Below, piece after piece: positions 1-12,490 of a stretch of DNA of 64,000 nucleotides (position 1 is its first letter; each line of letters begins with the position of its first letter). Source of the stretch: Sclerodactyla briareus (lineage: Eukaryota > Echinodermata > Holothuroidea > Dendrochirotida > Sclerodactylidae); contig JAODTK010000799.1 of NCBI GenBank assembly GCA_026419785.1, positions 1 through 64,000 of the forward strand, read 5' to 3'. A model generated the notes under the pieces. The model ran no database searches, was not told the origin of the DNA, and worked only from the letters and a program-made list of their open reading frames with translations. A program made the translations under genes and the position numbers.

Positions 1-452
1 ACCGCCTTTGACCTCATTGACCTTTTGGCCCTTTTGACCTTCATTTGACCTTTGAATGGTGATTTTGCGCTTTTTGTGTGGGGGGAGGTCTTGTTAAGAC
101 ACACAAAAAAAGTCAATGACCACTACATATACGATACTCTTATTCAAAGCTATCTCAATGAATGTGGAAGTTCAAAGGACAGCAAAAATCGTCATATATA
201 TCGGCAACGACGAAAATTTGGAGGACTGTCGTATGGAAAGTTTTTCGTTCGTATGGGTGAAATAATTGGTGACGACTTGACCTCATTTGACCTTTTGGCC
301 TTTTTACCTCATTGACCTTGTGACCTAGTGATGTTTCCTGCTTTTTTTGTGTTGGCGGGGAAGCGTCTTGTTAAGACAAACAAAAAAGTCATGAAACTAT
401 ATACTACGATACTCTATCACAAGCTATCTCAAGAATGTGGAAGGTCAAGCCA
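1..452. repeat. Two-copy direct repeat, period about 271 bp
   Basis: Two similar copies lie in tandem. The first runs from the left edge to about 180 and the second from about 274 to 452. Both start with a TGACCT/TTGACC-rich segment, followed by a T-rich stretch, a GTCTTGTTAAGACA near-palindrome (in the second copy ending in GACAAAC), a run of A, and GCTATCTCAA..GAATGTGGAAG. The array may continue beyond the left edge. The TGACC-rich motif resembles the repeats at 21.3-21.9 kb. No gene is seen. Confidence 0.7.
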
Positions 453-1856
453 GTTTAAAACACTGAAATTGGGATAAATTTGGCATTTGACATATGCCGT
501 CAGCATGATAAACTAATTAATGCTATTGTTTTTGGTATCAGTGTCAGGTCATTCAGGTCACCATAGGACATCCTTATATCTGGCAAGTAGCCACCCGCCC
601 CCCTCCCCCAGGTTTCATAGGCAGCTATTGAAAATTGAAAAATGTAGCCCTAAATGAAGCCTGCATCACTGCATTTATTGACAAATGCCTACTTGAAGGC
701 AGAAACGCCTCTTCTTGCGTATACTTATCTCATTAGTGTTATTTTTTCGAACCACCCAAAGTGTTGTGTTTGCACCTCTCATGAAATCCTGGGTTGCTTC
801 CACTCCCCCCCCTCTCCCCTTCCCCAATAACAAGTATTCCACCAGTGAAGACAGTCAAATCTGACTTGTCATTTTTTATTATTTCTGATTATCGTTGATA
901 TTGGACTAGCACCAGTGACCAGCCTTTATGTAACCTCCTGATCAGATAGTGGTTGTTGCTTAAGGCGTGGGGTGGGAATTTTGGGTCTTACATGGCACCC
1001 AACCCCCCCAGGTTTTATGTGCAGCTTATGAAAATTGAGCCCCTTGATCACTGCATTATTGGAAAAAAAAAATTGGGATTAGTAACATGTTATCGCTGGG
1101 AGGGTGGAGGGGGCGGGGGGGTGTAGACACAGGCATTTTTCCATAGGCTGATATTATATTACTCGAGGGGGGAATACCAAGTTTTTGTGCTTACATTAAT
1201 TGAAAACGGGGGTTGTGTTATGATCTTCAAATTTCCATTTAACTAGTTATTACAGCAGGAAATGCCAACACCAGGAAATGTCCTGCTGAATTCAATTCGA
1301 ACACCTAGTGGTCAGCATTCTCCTCTTCAACCATGCCTGCATTGTGTGTGTATACTAAAATTAAGCCCTTCAGTGGTTGGCTGGTAAACATTCACAATCC
1401 TCAAAAGGATTTAGCTCTCAGTTGTGTGTGTGAAACTGCAAGAGTGAAACAAACACCATAATAAAACTTTTGGACTGCTGTCAGATCATTCATGTGGAAT
1501 GGTACCTGGCACTGGCAATGCGCAGAGGATTGGAGTGGTAATCCAATTAGTCTTGGTGCAATCAGTCTACTAACAATCGGATTGTTAATTTCCCTATTGG
1601 GAATGCAAAAATCACCCTTCCAGGATGGGAATTACTCGACGGACAGGGTGACCCATTGGGTATTATTACCTGTGATTATAATGAGGGGATTAACTGTGTG
1701 TATGTAGAAGCAGTGATAGGGTAGTGAGTTGGGAGGAAGAAGAAAAGCAAGGGTCAAGGAAGTTGAAAGTGGGGAAGGCACAAATTTGTGGAATTTTTGG
1801 CTATTGAGCAATAAGTGAGGGCATTACCCTGTACCCAGCAGAAAGAAAATGGGGCT
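453..1856. other. No gene seen; a short local duplication
   Basis: A C-rich run followed by CCAGGTTT(C/T)AT, GCAGCT and TGAAAATTGA occurs at about 597-690 and again, diverged, at about 1,000-1,070. Both are followed by a CACTGCATT..ATTG segment, so they are probably copies of one small repeat. Otherwise no coding exon or RNA gene is recognisable. Confidence 0.4.
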
Positions 1857-1985
1857 ATATATATATACCCGTATATATATAGATATATTATATATATATT
1901 ATATATATTATATATATATCAATATATAATATATATTATATAGATATATATATATATTATATAATATATATATTATATATATTAG

Positions 1986-2017
<32 letters not shown>

Positions 2018-2022
2018 ATATA
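1857..2022. repeat. (TA)n-rich microsatellite
   Basis: About 165 bp of almost pure A and T, dominated by TA dinucleotides with short interruptions (TATTATA, TAGATATA). It creates artefactual Tyr/Ile repeats in translation. Confidence 0.9.
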
Positions 2023-2284
2023 AACCCACTAGAAAATTACAAGATCTTGTCTGGTCATTATCTATTTGTATTATTACCAGGCAACCAGACCAAGCTATAT
2101 TGTGATGGGAGGTGCTGATGGTGGTGGGCCACATAGAGAAAGAGACATTCCCCAACCCACCCAATGTAGAAGAGAATAGTGATTTGAAAGCCTTGTGAAA
2201 GTTTGACCCTACAAATGGCAATAGACATTTGATGGACTGCGTAAAATGGTATTGATACAGTATTTTAAACAGTTATGCACTTGT

Positions 2285-2470
2285 CAATTGGATGACCCAC
2301 TCCTTGTACCCCCGACAAGGTGGGTCATTGTAATTAGGTGGGTCAACAAAAATGATGCACCCATCAGTCACTTTGTCCTGAAAAAACTTCTTTTTCCCCA
2401 CACATATTACCCAAAAAAAGGAAGTTTTTTCACATCGTTTGATGATGTGAGATGTGGTTCGTCGATTAAA
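2285..2470. repeat. Hairpin-rich segment, possible small foldback element
   Basis: Three inverted repeats lie close together. ATGACCCA (2,292-2,299) pairs with TGGGTCAT (2,321-2,328), and inside it CCTTGT pairs with ACAAGG. TGAAAAAACTTC (2,379-2,390) pairs perfectly with GAAGTTTTTTCA (2,421-2,432), and the stem continues inwards through a T5/A5 pairing with one wobble. CACATC pairs with GATGTG just after. Both strands carry overlapping short open frames across the same stretch, which is what a foldback sequence produces by symmetry, so no gene is called. Confidence 0.45.
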
Positions 2471-5032
2471 AGAACTGCCATTTTCATTCAATTATAGGCT
2501 TTGAACCACACCAGTCACTTGAGTGATGGAAGTTCGCTATAGTGATCCTATCATTTAGGCCGGCGCAGCTGCTGACTCAGTGTTCGGCGATGGGCTCCCA
2601 CACTGATGGGAAAACGTTGAACTTTGCTGGTTATACTCGTGACTCACTTCACTCCGTCAAGATACACTTAATCACCGGTTGATTTTTCAGTATTTCATTT
2701 CAACTGCCCTCAGATGACTTTTTGACCTTGTCAAAAGCAACAAGCATCTCTGCGGTTAGTAAATAGGCAGGTGATTGGGTCTTTTGTGTCCAGGTGTGGT
2801 TTGAGTTGCCAACACACATCTTGCAGGGTTTAATATAGCTGAGTAAGTAACATGTCGAAAAAAAGGCAAGGAATCACTACGCAGAGATGAGTTCTGTTTT
2901 GTGTTTTTGTTAAGGTTAATACATAGTAACGAAACAATAGATGGAGGGCCGACCAAAGACAGTATATCCCCCGGCGAGATTCCGGGAGAATTATTCGGTG
3001 TATGTTGAGAAAACATGCGAAACAGTATTCAACACTGAACAGACTACGGCTGATTGAGTGATGGAAAGTTATTTCAAATCCGTATTTGACCGACCTATTC
3101 ATCAACATTTGTGGAGTCCTTTGCGCTATGCGCGAAGGTGGTGTTATGGTGCGAGTCCATGGCCGCCTTGCGACCCGTGGCTCATGGAAAAGTATATACG
3201 TCGTATGTTAGGGTGTTAATCGAGTACGCATGGACCTATACAAGCTCTTGTTCTTACATATGCACGTGACCTTAATGTAGCCACCAAATTTTGAACGAAT
3301 TTGGCGGAAGGTGGGATAGAAGGTGGGATATTCAAACCAACCGCCAGAAAGGAACCAAATCACTTGCACCGTAATCGCACCGTAGGCCGGTGAAAAAGCG
3401 AAAGTATTCACAAAATAGAAGAGTGTGAAAGTGTGCTATATTGCCCTAAATCGCATCTAAGGCTACCTGGAAAGTGCAAAAATAGAAACCCTCCCAACAG
3501 CTGGCCATCAATCTCCACCCCCCATGAAATCACCAAGCCCCCCCCCAGTACTAAAAAAAATCCTGGCTACGTCACTGATTTGGATCCCCCTTCAAAAATC
3601 CTGCATCCAGCTCCAGAGCAGGCTGCGCTTCGTACCCATTGCCTTACGCCGATGGGTTATTGCCCTTTACCGATTGGAAATTAGAAAAAGCCAAGTGTAG
3701 CCTTTGTGGTTTGGATGAAGCTTATTAGCATTGGTGGATGATTCTATGAAGAATAAGGCGGATGGACAACAACAATGAAAGGCAGTGAAGACATCGCGTG
3801 CAAGATTGGGGGACGAAATGCTCCTAGCGTCCCTCTCAATCAAATGATTTGTGGGGTCCCCCCCCCCCCATGATAGGCGCGCATGCATGCACCCCATCGG
3901 GAGGCCCTCCCGTTCCTTATGGAGCCAGAGTGGCGTATATGCGCAAAAGTGACCTCGACAAAAAGCCTCGTGCCAAGACGCACTATCTATGTCCAACCAA
4001 AAAAAAAATTCGAGAGAAAATAAATGAATGGACATGGAAGACGTTCATGGGGGTAGGGTGAGGTGAAAAAAAGTTGGACTGCCCATTTGTCGCTGGAAGC
4101 CAAGTTGGACCCCTCCCTTTTGAAAATCGTGGATCCGCCCCCTGATATGCTGGGTCCTATTACCCTGTTTCGCACGATTCTCTACACCACGGTGCTCATC
4201 CATAAATCTATCAATTATATGATCCGGAATGGAAATCAATTTAATCTATAATTTCAGAAATTAGGACATTAGCTCACTGTCCCAATCATGAATAAACGTT
4301 AGATGCCATAGAAAGCAGGGTAGTAGTTCCTGGAGAAAACACGCGTTGTTTGAAAATCCCAGCAGTCGTGGAAAGTTCGAAAGTGCAGTTCAAAATTGCG
4401 AAGTGGTCGAGAGAAGAAGAACAGACAAAAGGCTCTATAGGGTTAGTAATCCAAATAAAGAGGTTGGGGTTGATTGTTGTTCCAAGTTCAATGAATGTGT
4501 TATAATTGTCACCTCAAGATAGCCTCTGATACAAGCTAGGGGTCCAATGAGGCGAAATTTCCTAAGAGCTTGCCAGAGATGTGGGAGACGGGGGAGCAAC
4601 GGGACGAATTCCACCAACAGGACCACGCGGCCAAGCACTAACGTGTACTTTTTTGTGCATTGCGGCAAATTTGGCACCATTACTGCTTTTCCGTGGTTTC
4701 CTGGGTCAAGGCACCCATCTCCAGGCCTCTCTCTACACAGGTGGTAATTGGGGACCTGTGAGGAACTGAGTACAAACTGCGCTGTGGTGTGCGGCCACAT
4801 ATTCTCCCGGGTTGTCGGGTGCGTACCAGTGCCTATGAAAAGGGTGTTAGGTGGATATCTGTTAAAGGGTTGAGCACTTCGGGGAAGGCGCTATATAGCT
4901 CTGAGATATTTTATTATGCCTTCTTGCCATAGGAAAAAAAAACAAAAATTATCCAGGTCATTATCACACAGGGTCGTCGATACTGACTACAGAATATATT
5001 TTTTCTTCCGACAAATCACAGTTCTACTTTAA
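2471..5032. other. No gene seen
   Basis: The stretch holds only short open frames on both strands, overlapping each other, with no recognised domain and no convincing splice-bounded exon. There is a C run near 3,860. Confidence 0.4.
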
Positions 5033-5076
5033 GGGGGGGGGGAGGGGGGGGGGGGAGGGGGAGGGGGGGGGGGGGG
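5033..5076. repeat. Poly(G) tract with scattered A
   Basis: 44 bases of G interrupted by only a few single A residues. Such a run could form a G-quadruplex. Its exact length in the assembly is unreliable. Confidence 0.85.
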
Positions 5077-8000
5077 CACACGGTTCGAGAGGGGGGCCGA
5101 TGGGGCCCATGGTTTTAGAAAGGGGGAAGGCCCCCACCCCCTTGGCGATGCCACAGTTTTCATATGATCGTTGATTTAAATATCTGAGCGGACAGACAGC
5201 ATCGGTTGGCGAGTTGTGTACACAGAAATTCGAAATATAAGGCTCTAGATGTAAGAAAAGACACTTACCATCTTCCTAAGCTTTTCACAGGCTTAGATTT
5301 TGGAGGGGCGATAGAACATTGCACATTGAACAAGTCAGCTTGTAATATTATCGGAATAGAAAGTTGCCTAAATTTCCTCGAAGTTACCGAAGAAACACCT
5401 GTTTTGTGGCACTCAGGTCGGTATTTTGGGTAAACATTTCACTTGCTTTCACCCTGTTCTATTTCTCAGCCTTTCGCCAGAAGTTGCACAACTCGAGTTT
5501 TCGATCTTAACTTGATTATACACTGCCTCGGATGTCTGTTGTCAATGGTGTTGTCCTTACTGGTCTTTAATGGCCCCTGACTGTACTGTCTTAAATTGAC
5601 GTGGCGTCTAGTGCGGAAACATCGTCGGCTGATGCGGATCGTATAAGAGATTTATCATGGGAGCAGGTGTATAGTAGAACCGCGCCTGATGAGTTGGTTT
5701 CGAGTTGGACTAAAACGGGTGTAACGTTATACTATTCCAGGGGATTCTGCGGGCTCGGCGGCTTTCATGAAATCAGAGGAAAATAGGGTCATCCATCTTC
5801 GGGACAAAGAGCTGATGTCAACAAATTTATGTCGAAATTTAGTTAACTCGCCTTTTAGGTGGGTCTGGGACGGAGACACGGAACTAATCTTAACCACGAA
5901 CTGTCCCCTGATAGCTGTTAGTGGGTGGGTGGGGGGCCTTTTCGGCCTCGATCCAATATGTATCATCCGGATACCGGAAGCTGATGATGTGACACTGAAT
6001 TGAAAAAAAAGAGGGGGGAGGGGTTAGTGCTAAATCCGTGAGAAAACATTCTTCCACAGGTTTATTTTGCGTAATGTCTCACAATAGCCTACGTCACTTC
6101 AGTTTTTTGGTTTTCTCGTATTTTTTACCAACCCATGCCTCTCTCTTCTTATTTCCTATACCTCCCTCACCCCCTTTTTCTTTTTCTTCTCTGGTCTTTC
6201 CTTCCCTCTTTCTGACTCTCTCCTTTTTCTTTTCTTTCTTTCTATCCCTTCCTCCCTTTTTATTCGATCCCCCTGGTCTTTTTTTCTCTTCTCCTACCCG
6301 GGATGGGGTGGGGCGGACCCAACTCCCCCCGTTTACGCGCCTGTATAGCTCCTGCTAAACAATGAATGAATTCAAAAGTGGATGTGAGGGGGAGAAAAAA
6401 ACGTCAAACATAGGCGGGCGCAAGGGGGGTCGGGGGGGACGCGTCCCCCAAAAAATTTAAGCGGGGGAATCGCGCCCCCTAAAAATTTGACCAACTGAAA
6501 TTCGAAAATTAACAACCAACTCGACAATTAAATATCATTATCGATCGCGGAACTGATGGAACATAGACATAGATTATAACTGGCCTAAATAAATGTGATA
6601 CTAGTATCCTTTCAAGTTCACAAAATTGCCGTACCAAACCCGTTGCCGCCTGGTTCTGCGATATTCGCAGCTTGTAAGCGAAAACTGTAATCGAATGGGA
6701 AAATATTCCCTCCGCGTAGTGAATGTGAAAAAAAAAATGATGGCACACTGTACAACCAGATTGCCGATCGAACATCGACATAGTTTCAGTTGTCCAGTCA
6801 CCTAGTAATAAGGTGATAAAATCAATCGAAATAACATGTGTGATTTGATAGGCTACATTTGTTAAATATTATTCATGTAGGTAAATTATTGGACCAACAC
6901 AGTGCTGGTACTTACTACAACAACGGCGTTGGTCCCATATTGTAACCGCGTTTCACTTAGTTGGTCAAATATTGTAAATGCGAAGAAACCAAAGTTTAAG
7001 ACTGGCACCATGTTAAAAAACAGGTTTTATCTTTCCAGTGTTTTAGCTCGTCCCACCTACACGGGGTCGACCTAACCCCTAACAGACTGCAAGTCCGACA
7101 TACGCTAACCACGTGACCACGTGGGTATGGCCAACTGGTGCGGGAAGGGCTAACCCCTGGGTGATCATAATTAGTTCATCATGGCACTGGAATTTCACCA
7201 CCGTAATGAGGAAGAAGTCGATTTTCTTCTCAGATGGGGGGGGGGTGCGGGGGGGTTGCGAAGGTGTGACATCCCTTTTCCCCGGGGCTCTCCCTCAGAT
7301 GGAATTTGCTGTCTCTAAACCCTCTGATTGGCATTATCATGCTTCATACATTATTTCTTGATAACTACGATTTTGCAGACGTGATCCCAGTTTTATGACT
7401 GGGTACCTATAAGCTCACACGCCCGGGAGTGCCATTTCCGTCCATCCGGGAGGTTTGTAAAACGAAATTTTTCGACACGCTCCGCGCCAACCATTGGTGC
7501 GCCCGCTTAGATAGTAACAACGGTCAACAATGTTTGGTCTGCGTCCCCCCAACTATTTTGGTCCTCTTTCCGCCCCCACTGCACGTCAAAACGTCTGTTT
7601 TTTTTATTTTACATACGTCGCCATAAATCCTGCCTTTCACTTGGCCCTATACGCTACCAGTACGTAGGCCTACGTGAGTGACAGCATACAATTCCAGGCC
7701 CAGGTCCCTTTCTAGATCGAAGTCGAGTCCAGGCGCAGCAGGTGTGGCCGCTTCTTAAATTCTTTGGAGTTATGATCTTGATTCGGTCCAAATTGGAGGA
7801 GCCATCTTCATTTCAATTCCCGAACTATCATTCACTCGGACTGTTATGAACTTCATGTCTTGCACAGCTCATGTAACATAGTTGTATTCATATGTAGGCT
7901 CAACTAATTTGAATAGTAGAAAGAATCTGAGCCATTCTCTGAATCCGCCCATATGGAGCTAATATATTACCAGCAACTAGGCGGCTACACCACCCATTCG

Positions 8001-10094
8001 TTGGTCGGGCTAGCTAATGAAGTGAAGCCGGAGCTGTCTCACTTTCACTATCGTTCACTGCACGGGAAACTTGATATTCATGCAACATTTCCTGACTTCA
8101 TCAGGTCTTGCGAGACCAATAACTCATACATCCTTTGGCTTGAGGTGTGGGTCGTTGTTGTCAGTGTGATATTCCAAAAAGGAATAGTGGTTAGTCTTTG
8201 CTAGCCTAACGTTAGGACAACACAGTATTATCAAGGCCCTAAGTTTGTATACGTAGTAAGTCAGTAAGTGGAGTATCTCATAATCGGTCAGCACTTTAAG
8301 TCAGTTGGCAAAGAATTGGGCATTATTGTAAATGTATGTATCTGGATTAGAGATTAGGTGGGTTAGGTTAGTCTACTAAGGGGTCTTGTTAGTTTAGGTG
8401 AGTGGTAAACATCCGATTTGGATCACAACTGCACATCCTGTAATTGAAATCTGACTCTATAACCCACCCCTAATAGTGTCCAAACGAATAGGTAATATCG
8501 GATTTAACCATTATTTTTCCAAAATCTTTCGATTCCGATACGGATCATTCAAGCCAGCACATCACACGTTCATATTTCATTGGCTTACGCAACTTGCCGA
8601 GTTAAATCCCAGCAATAGACATACAGGTGTTAGCCATACTTCAGCTTAGTTTCAGGCAAGAACTTATCCAATTCTATCCTTTATTGCAATTCTATGTTTG
8701 GGCTCCTGACGAAGGAAACAAATATTATACATGTATGACAAGAATCCGAAAATATTTCTTGCATACACACCACGGTATGTGTTAGTGAGGGGCGCGACGC
8801 ATTCGCCCCCAATTTCCCCAGAAATCGCCTCTAATATAAAAACAAATGTTATGTAAAATTGCACCTTCAGTGCTGAAAAGGGTCTCTTCGAAAGACCCAA
8901 AAATTAGCCATTCAAAAATTGTAATTCATGAAGTCCTATTGCTTGAAGTTGCTTTGTTCAATTACTTATGGAATCCCTCCAGAATCAAAGAAATTCTGTG
9001 TCAAATCCGCGTATTTCTATACCATTCATTTGCTAAACTACAGAACCATTACCGCGAAATTTGGTATACTTCATCTGCGTTGACTGAAAGATGTTACTCT
9101 CCGCATGATAAGGTGACCCACACTGTAAGGCATGTACCAAATCGTCTCTGGAAGGACTTGTCTTAATCTGTATTTTTGGGATTATGTGATATCTTCTCTG
9201 AATTCGAAATGGTTTGTAACCTATTGAATTATTAATAATAACTGCTGCACAAGCGGTATGAAGCCAAATAATTTGATGGAGTAAAAATAACTCCCTCTTA
9301 ACTGTATTGTTAGGATAATGTGATTTTATGTGATTTCTTCTCTGAATTCAAAATGGTTTGTAGGTTTGTATTTTGCCTATTTAGGACTGGCTGTATATAG
9401 ATTGATCAACTCCGTGGTTCAGATTCCATTGTTCCTTTTTAATGCATAGGGTTAATCGGCTTTCCCGGCTATTTATTCAGATCCCGTTGTTTGTTGCCGA
9501 ATGAAGGATAGTCATGTGATCAGTAATATCCAATCAGTATAGATTATTCCCTCCAAACCCAGAAGCGGTTGTAGAATAGTCTTCTTTGTTTTGTGCAGCC
9601 TTCCTACAGTAACCATGATAAGTATATACTTTCAAGAAAACTTTGATGACATTAATTTCTATCAGTGAGGCCTCCTCTACTACAATGTTACCTACATGGT
9701 TGAGTCATCAAACTCCGGTATGTCAACGGAGCTGGGTGAATGACCCCCCCTTGGCAGTCTTTCCTGATGGAAAGTGACATGCTCCAATCCACAAGCGTAC
9801 AATTTAAACCACTGAACTAACACTGACTTTAACCCATCAGTCACACGTCACACATAGGGTACAATGGCAATGACCAGGTGTGCATCACATTGGCCTTGGA
9901 CAATGACCTCCCATGACTTGCTATGTCAGGGTATTTGTGGGGGTGTGCATGCAATTGGCACACCTGAGCATTTATGCAGCTATATTCTTGTGTTGCTAAA
10001 TTTGTAATGAGTCATGAAACATCGATTTAGCCATGGTGTGTGCAGTTAGCATCTGTTTTCATGCGGTAAGTATTGGAACTTCATTTTTGATCAG
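5077..10094. other. No gene seen; polypyrimidine tract and a small duplication
   Basis: About 6,125-6,300 is a 170-bp C/T-rich tract, which explains a Phe/Ser/Pro-rich open frame there. A short segment with CTTCTCTGAATTC and AAATGGTTTGTA occurs twice, near 9,195 and 9,335. Other open frames, for example near 5,600-6,000 and 7,950-8,200, have no recognisable domain or splice context. I call none of them a gene. Confidence 0.35.
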
Positions 10095-10253
10095 GTGGAT
10101 CTGGCCCAGTTATCCCTGCGACTGTTTGACGTTGTCTTCACATCCGTGGTGACCGTCAGGCAGTCCAAAGTGTCCAGCCTCCAGCTTACGCCTCTCCCAG
10201 TTCCATCCCCTATCTTAAGGATAGCATCTCAGAAGTGCTGCTGGATTTAGGAG
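10095..10253 (+). CDS. Candidate internal exon of an unidentified gene (frameshifted)
   Basis: I do not recognise this protein. The acceptor TTTTTGATCAG precedes a frame that is open from the first base and begins VDLAQLSLRLFDVVF, a leucine/valine-rich helical-looking stretch. The frame then hits a stop, but a one-base correction in the run of four C at about 10,207-10,210 opens the rest, which reads YLKDSISEVLLDLG up to a GTATTT donor. The hydrophobic pattern suits an alpha-helical repeat protein, but this is only an impression. It could belong to the same gene as the plus-strand exons at 13.9, 25.4, 29.6, 30.3 and 40.2 kb. The frame break may be a homopolymer sequencing error or true decay. 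Confidence 0.45.
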
Positions 10254-10372
10254 GTATTTCACAAAGGTGAGGTTAAGGTCTGTATGTCTTGGAGCTTGTT
10301 CATTTTCAACAGTTGGTAGGGCCCTGATTTTCTGTGATCTCAAAAATTGTCACACAGGAAATCACGGAACAT

Positions 10373-11212
10373 AAAGGTGCTTTTACTGGGCACGCGAATG
10401 TCAAATACCCGACAAAGACTATTTTTCGCATCCTGTGTTATTTATATGGTCTATTCCTTAGGCACGCGATCCGCGAATGTGCGGATTTTTTTTGTTTTCG
10501 GGTCGTGACAAACCGAATTGTCCGTACAATTCCAAATCGGCGTGTCCGCGTGCGACATTCCGCGAGTTTATATGACCGATATGAAAACGCCGAATGGGAC
10601 CCCGTATACTGAGAATTTCAGTATTTTGCTGCAAAATAGCATATCGTGTCACATACACAATCATGCAATTCCATTATTTCGCCTGTTACCTGGCCTACAT
10701 AGTCTATTGCATTAATTCTCACTGTGCCATATGTTCGAATAGAGGGTCGCTGGATGGTGAAGATTTTAATTAATAACCTGATCGGTGGGGATTCTCCCAG
10801 GTCTCGGGAAATCTCCGCAATCGGTGGATAGATCTACTCGGCGACTCGACCAGCCCAGGATGTTATTTTATTTATTTTTTATATGCCTATGGCCCATAGC
10901 CTACCGTCCGTTGTCGTCAATGGGTGAACTGCCGTCTCCCTGTATTTTCTTCATTGATAAGGTATATCCTGTGGCAGTGATGACATCTTCCCTAATTGAT
11001 GTGCTTTACGAGCGCCATCTTTTCTTGTCCGTTTTTCGCGCTAAATGCGATAAATAGCCTCTCAACTAGTTTCCTGTTTGGCCACTGCGAATTTTATTTC
11101 GCGAGGTCGCGATTCGCGAGCCTATTAAAAACCCGCACATTACGCCTTTCTGGGAAATCGCCTGTCGTTCGCCTATTCGCGCATCTTGCATGCTCTAGTG
11201 AAAGCAGCTTTA
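10373..11212. mobile_element. Non-autonomous TIR DNA transposon, copy 1
   Basis: The left end reads AAAGGTGCTTTTACTGGGCA and then CGCGAATG. The right end, reverse-complemented, reads AAAGCTGCTTTCACTAGAGC and then GCGCGAAT. The ends are therefore imperfect terminal inverted repeats with CGCGAA sub-motifs. The interior (~840 bp total) has further CGCGAA/TTCGCG motifs and no transposase. A related copy with the same ends lies at 26,141-27,972. The flanks are T/A-rich (TAA on the left, TTA on the right), so the target-site duplication is ambiguous and the superfamily is not assigned. Confidence 0.65.
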
Positions 11213-12118
11213 ACAAATCACTCATATTAGAGTAAGAGTAGAGTGCAAAAACACTAACAACACACAAAAAGTATACATATATACAAGAGAAACACGACAG
11301 TTTCTATTGCTCTACAGTACTCCGAAGCCCTCCAGCCACTCATGATTTGTGGTGTAGAAAAAATGCTGAAACCGATACGTGAAGATAAAAGGCGCAACGT
11401 GCTGCACATTAGTATAATCAGGGCCTAAGGCAACATACCGCATGTGGCTATCTTCTCGAAGTTCCTCGCACAAACCGTGACATGCCGATAATCGGATTGG
11501 ACGTGTCATTTGTAAATCACTGGTTTTTATTGGCACTGCATATTTATATTTATTGGCTCTACTGCAAGTATATTATTTCGCTCCCTTGTCTCCTTATTGA
11601 CATTAATAATCGTAGTTCGAAAGCTGGAAGAATTTTATTGCACACCGTTCTCTATGTATATTATTAATATATGCATAAGCAGGAGCTAACTTAAATAAAG
11701 ATGCTCACAACTCCTAATTCCTTGGATTTCATTCTTGTCGAGACCCTTGCAGTGAGTAGTGGCCAACCTCCATTACAGCACAGAATTGAGCCCCAGTCTT
11801 ATTGCTAGTGAGGTGGTCTTTCCTAGGTCCTAGATTATTATTAGGGAAGGTGGTGTCAGACATTCAACCATACTGACACTTGCCGTAGGCCAAAAAATGG
11901 GGCCCATCGCAAAATGACACCTTTGAAGCTTCAAGTTCTTACAAGTCATCATACGCTGAACGTTCTGTCCTGCACCAATGTACGAAGCCAGTTGTGATTT
12001 ATATTAGATAGCTCTACCACATTTTGGATTGTGGTAGTTGTAACTTATAGATATTTTTTCGATAGCCTGATAAAGTACGCCTGCCCAAAGTGGTCAGGAG
12101 CATCCTCTTCATTCCCAC
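11213..12118. other. No gene seen
   Basis: The stretch is A/T-rich, with only short overlapping open frames and no recognised domain or repeat structure. Confidence 0.35.
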
Positions 12119-12490
12119 ATTTCGGGCAAGTTGTTGTCCTTGCTCGACCCATGGTTTACGGTGTTTCTGAAGGTTACAGTGTCCTGGAGGACTTAGTAAC
12201 ACCAGATTTAATTGAATTGTGGGCTGCAAGACAGAGATTGTTGAGTCCATATTTCCGAGCAGGTTCATTTGCCTTGCTCGTCCATGGTTTCTGTGTTTCT
12301 AAAGATTACAATGTCCCATGAGAACTTGTTACCCCAGATTAAATTTGATTGAATTGTTCATGGCGTGGGCTATGAAATTCCCTGTTTTAGTAGTGTGGAG
12401 GATTCGGAATATTGCGCCCGACTATCTCCCTTTCTACTGTTTCTGAAGATTACATTGTCTCATGGAGACCTGTAACATCAGATTGAGATG
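12119..12490. repeat. Three diverged copies of a short repeat
   Basis: A motif of CC(T)TGCTCG.CCATGGTTT, GTGTTTCT(G/A)AAG, then TTACA(G/A)TGTC and a downstream CCAGATT(T/A)AA segment occurs near 12,140 and again near 12,275. A shorter version (GTTTCTGAAGATTACATTGTC) lies near 12,440. The open frame across 12,031-12,321 is largely made of this repeat, so I do not call it a gene. Confidence 0.5.

Noticed and set aside
4435-4800. 121-codon minus-strand frame, considered as a transposase fragment
   Set aside because: No catalytic or zinc-finger motif is visible, and plus-strand frames overlap it.
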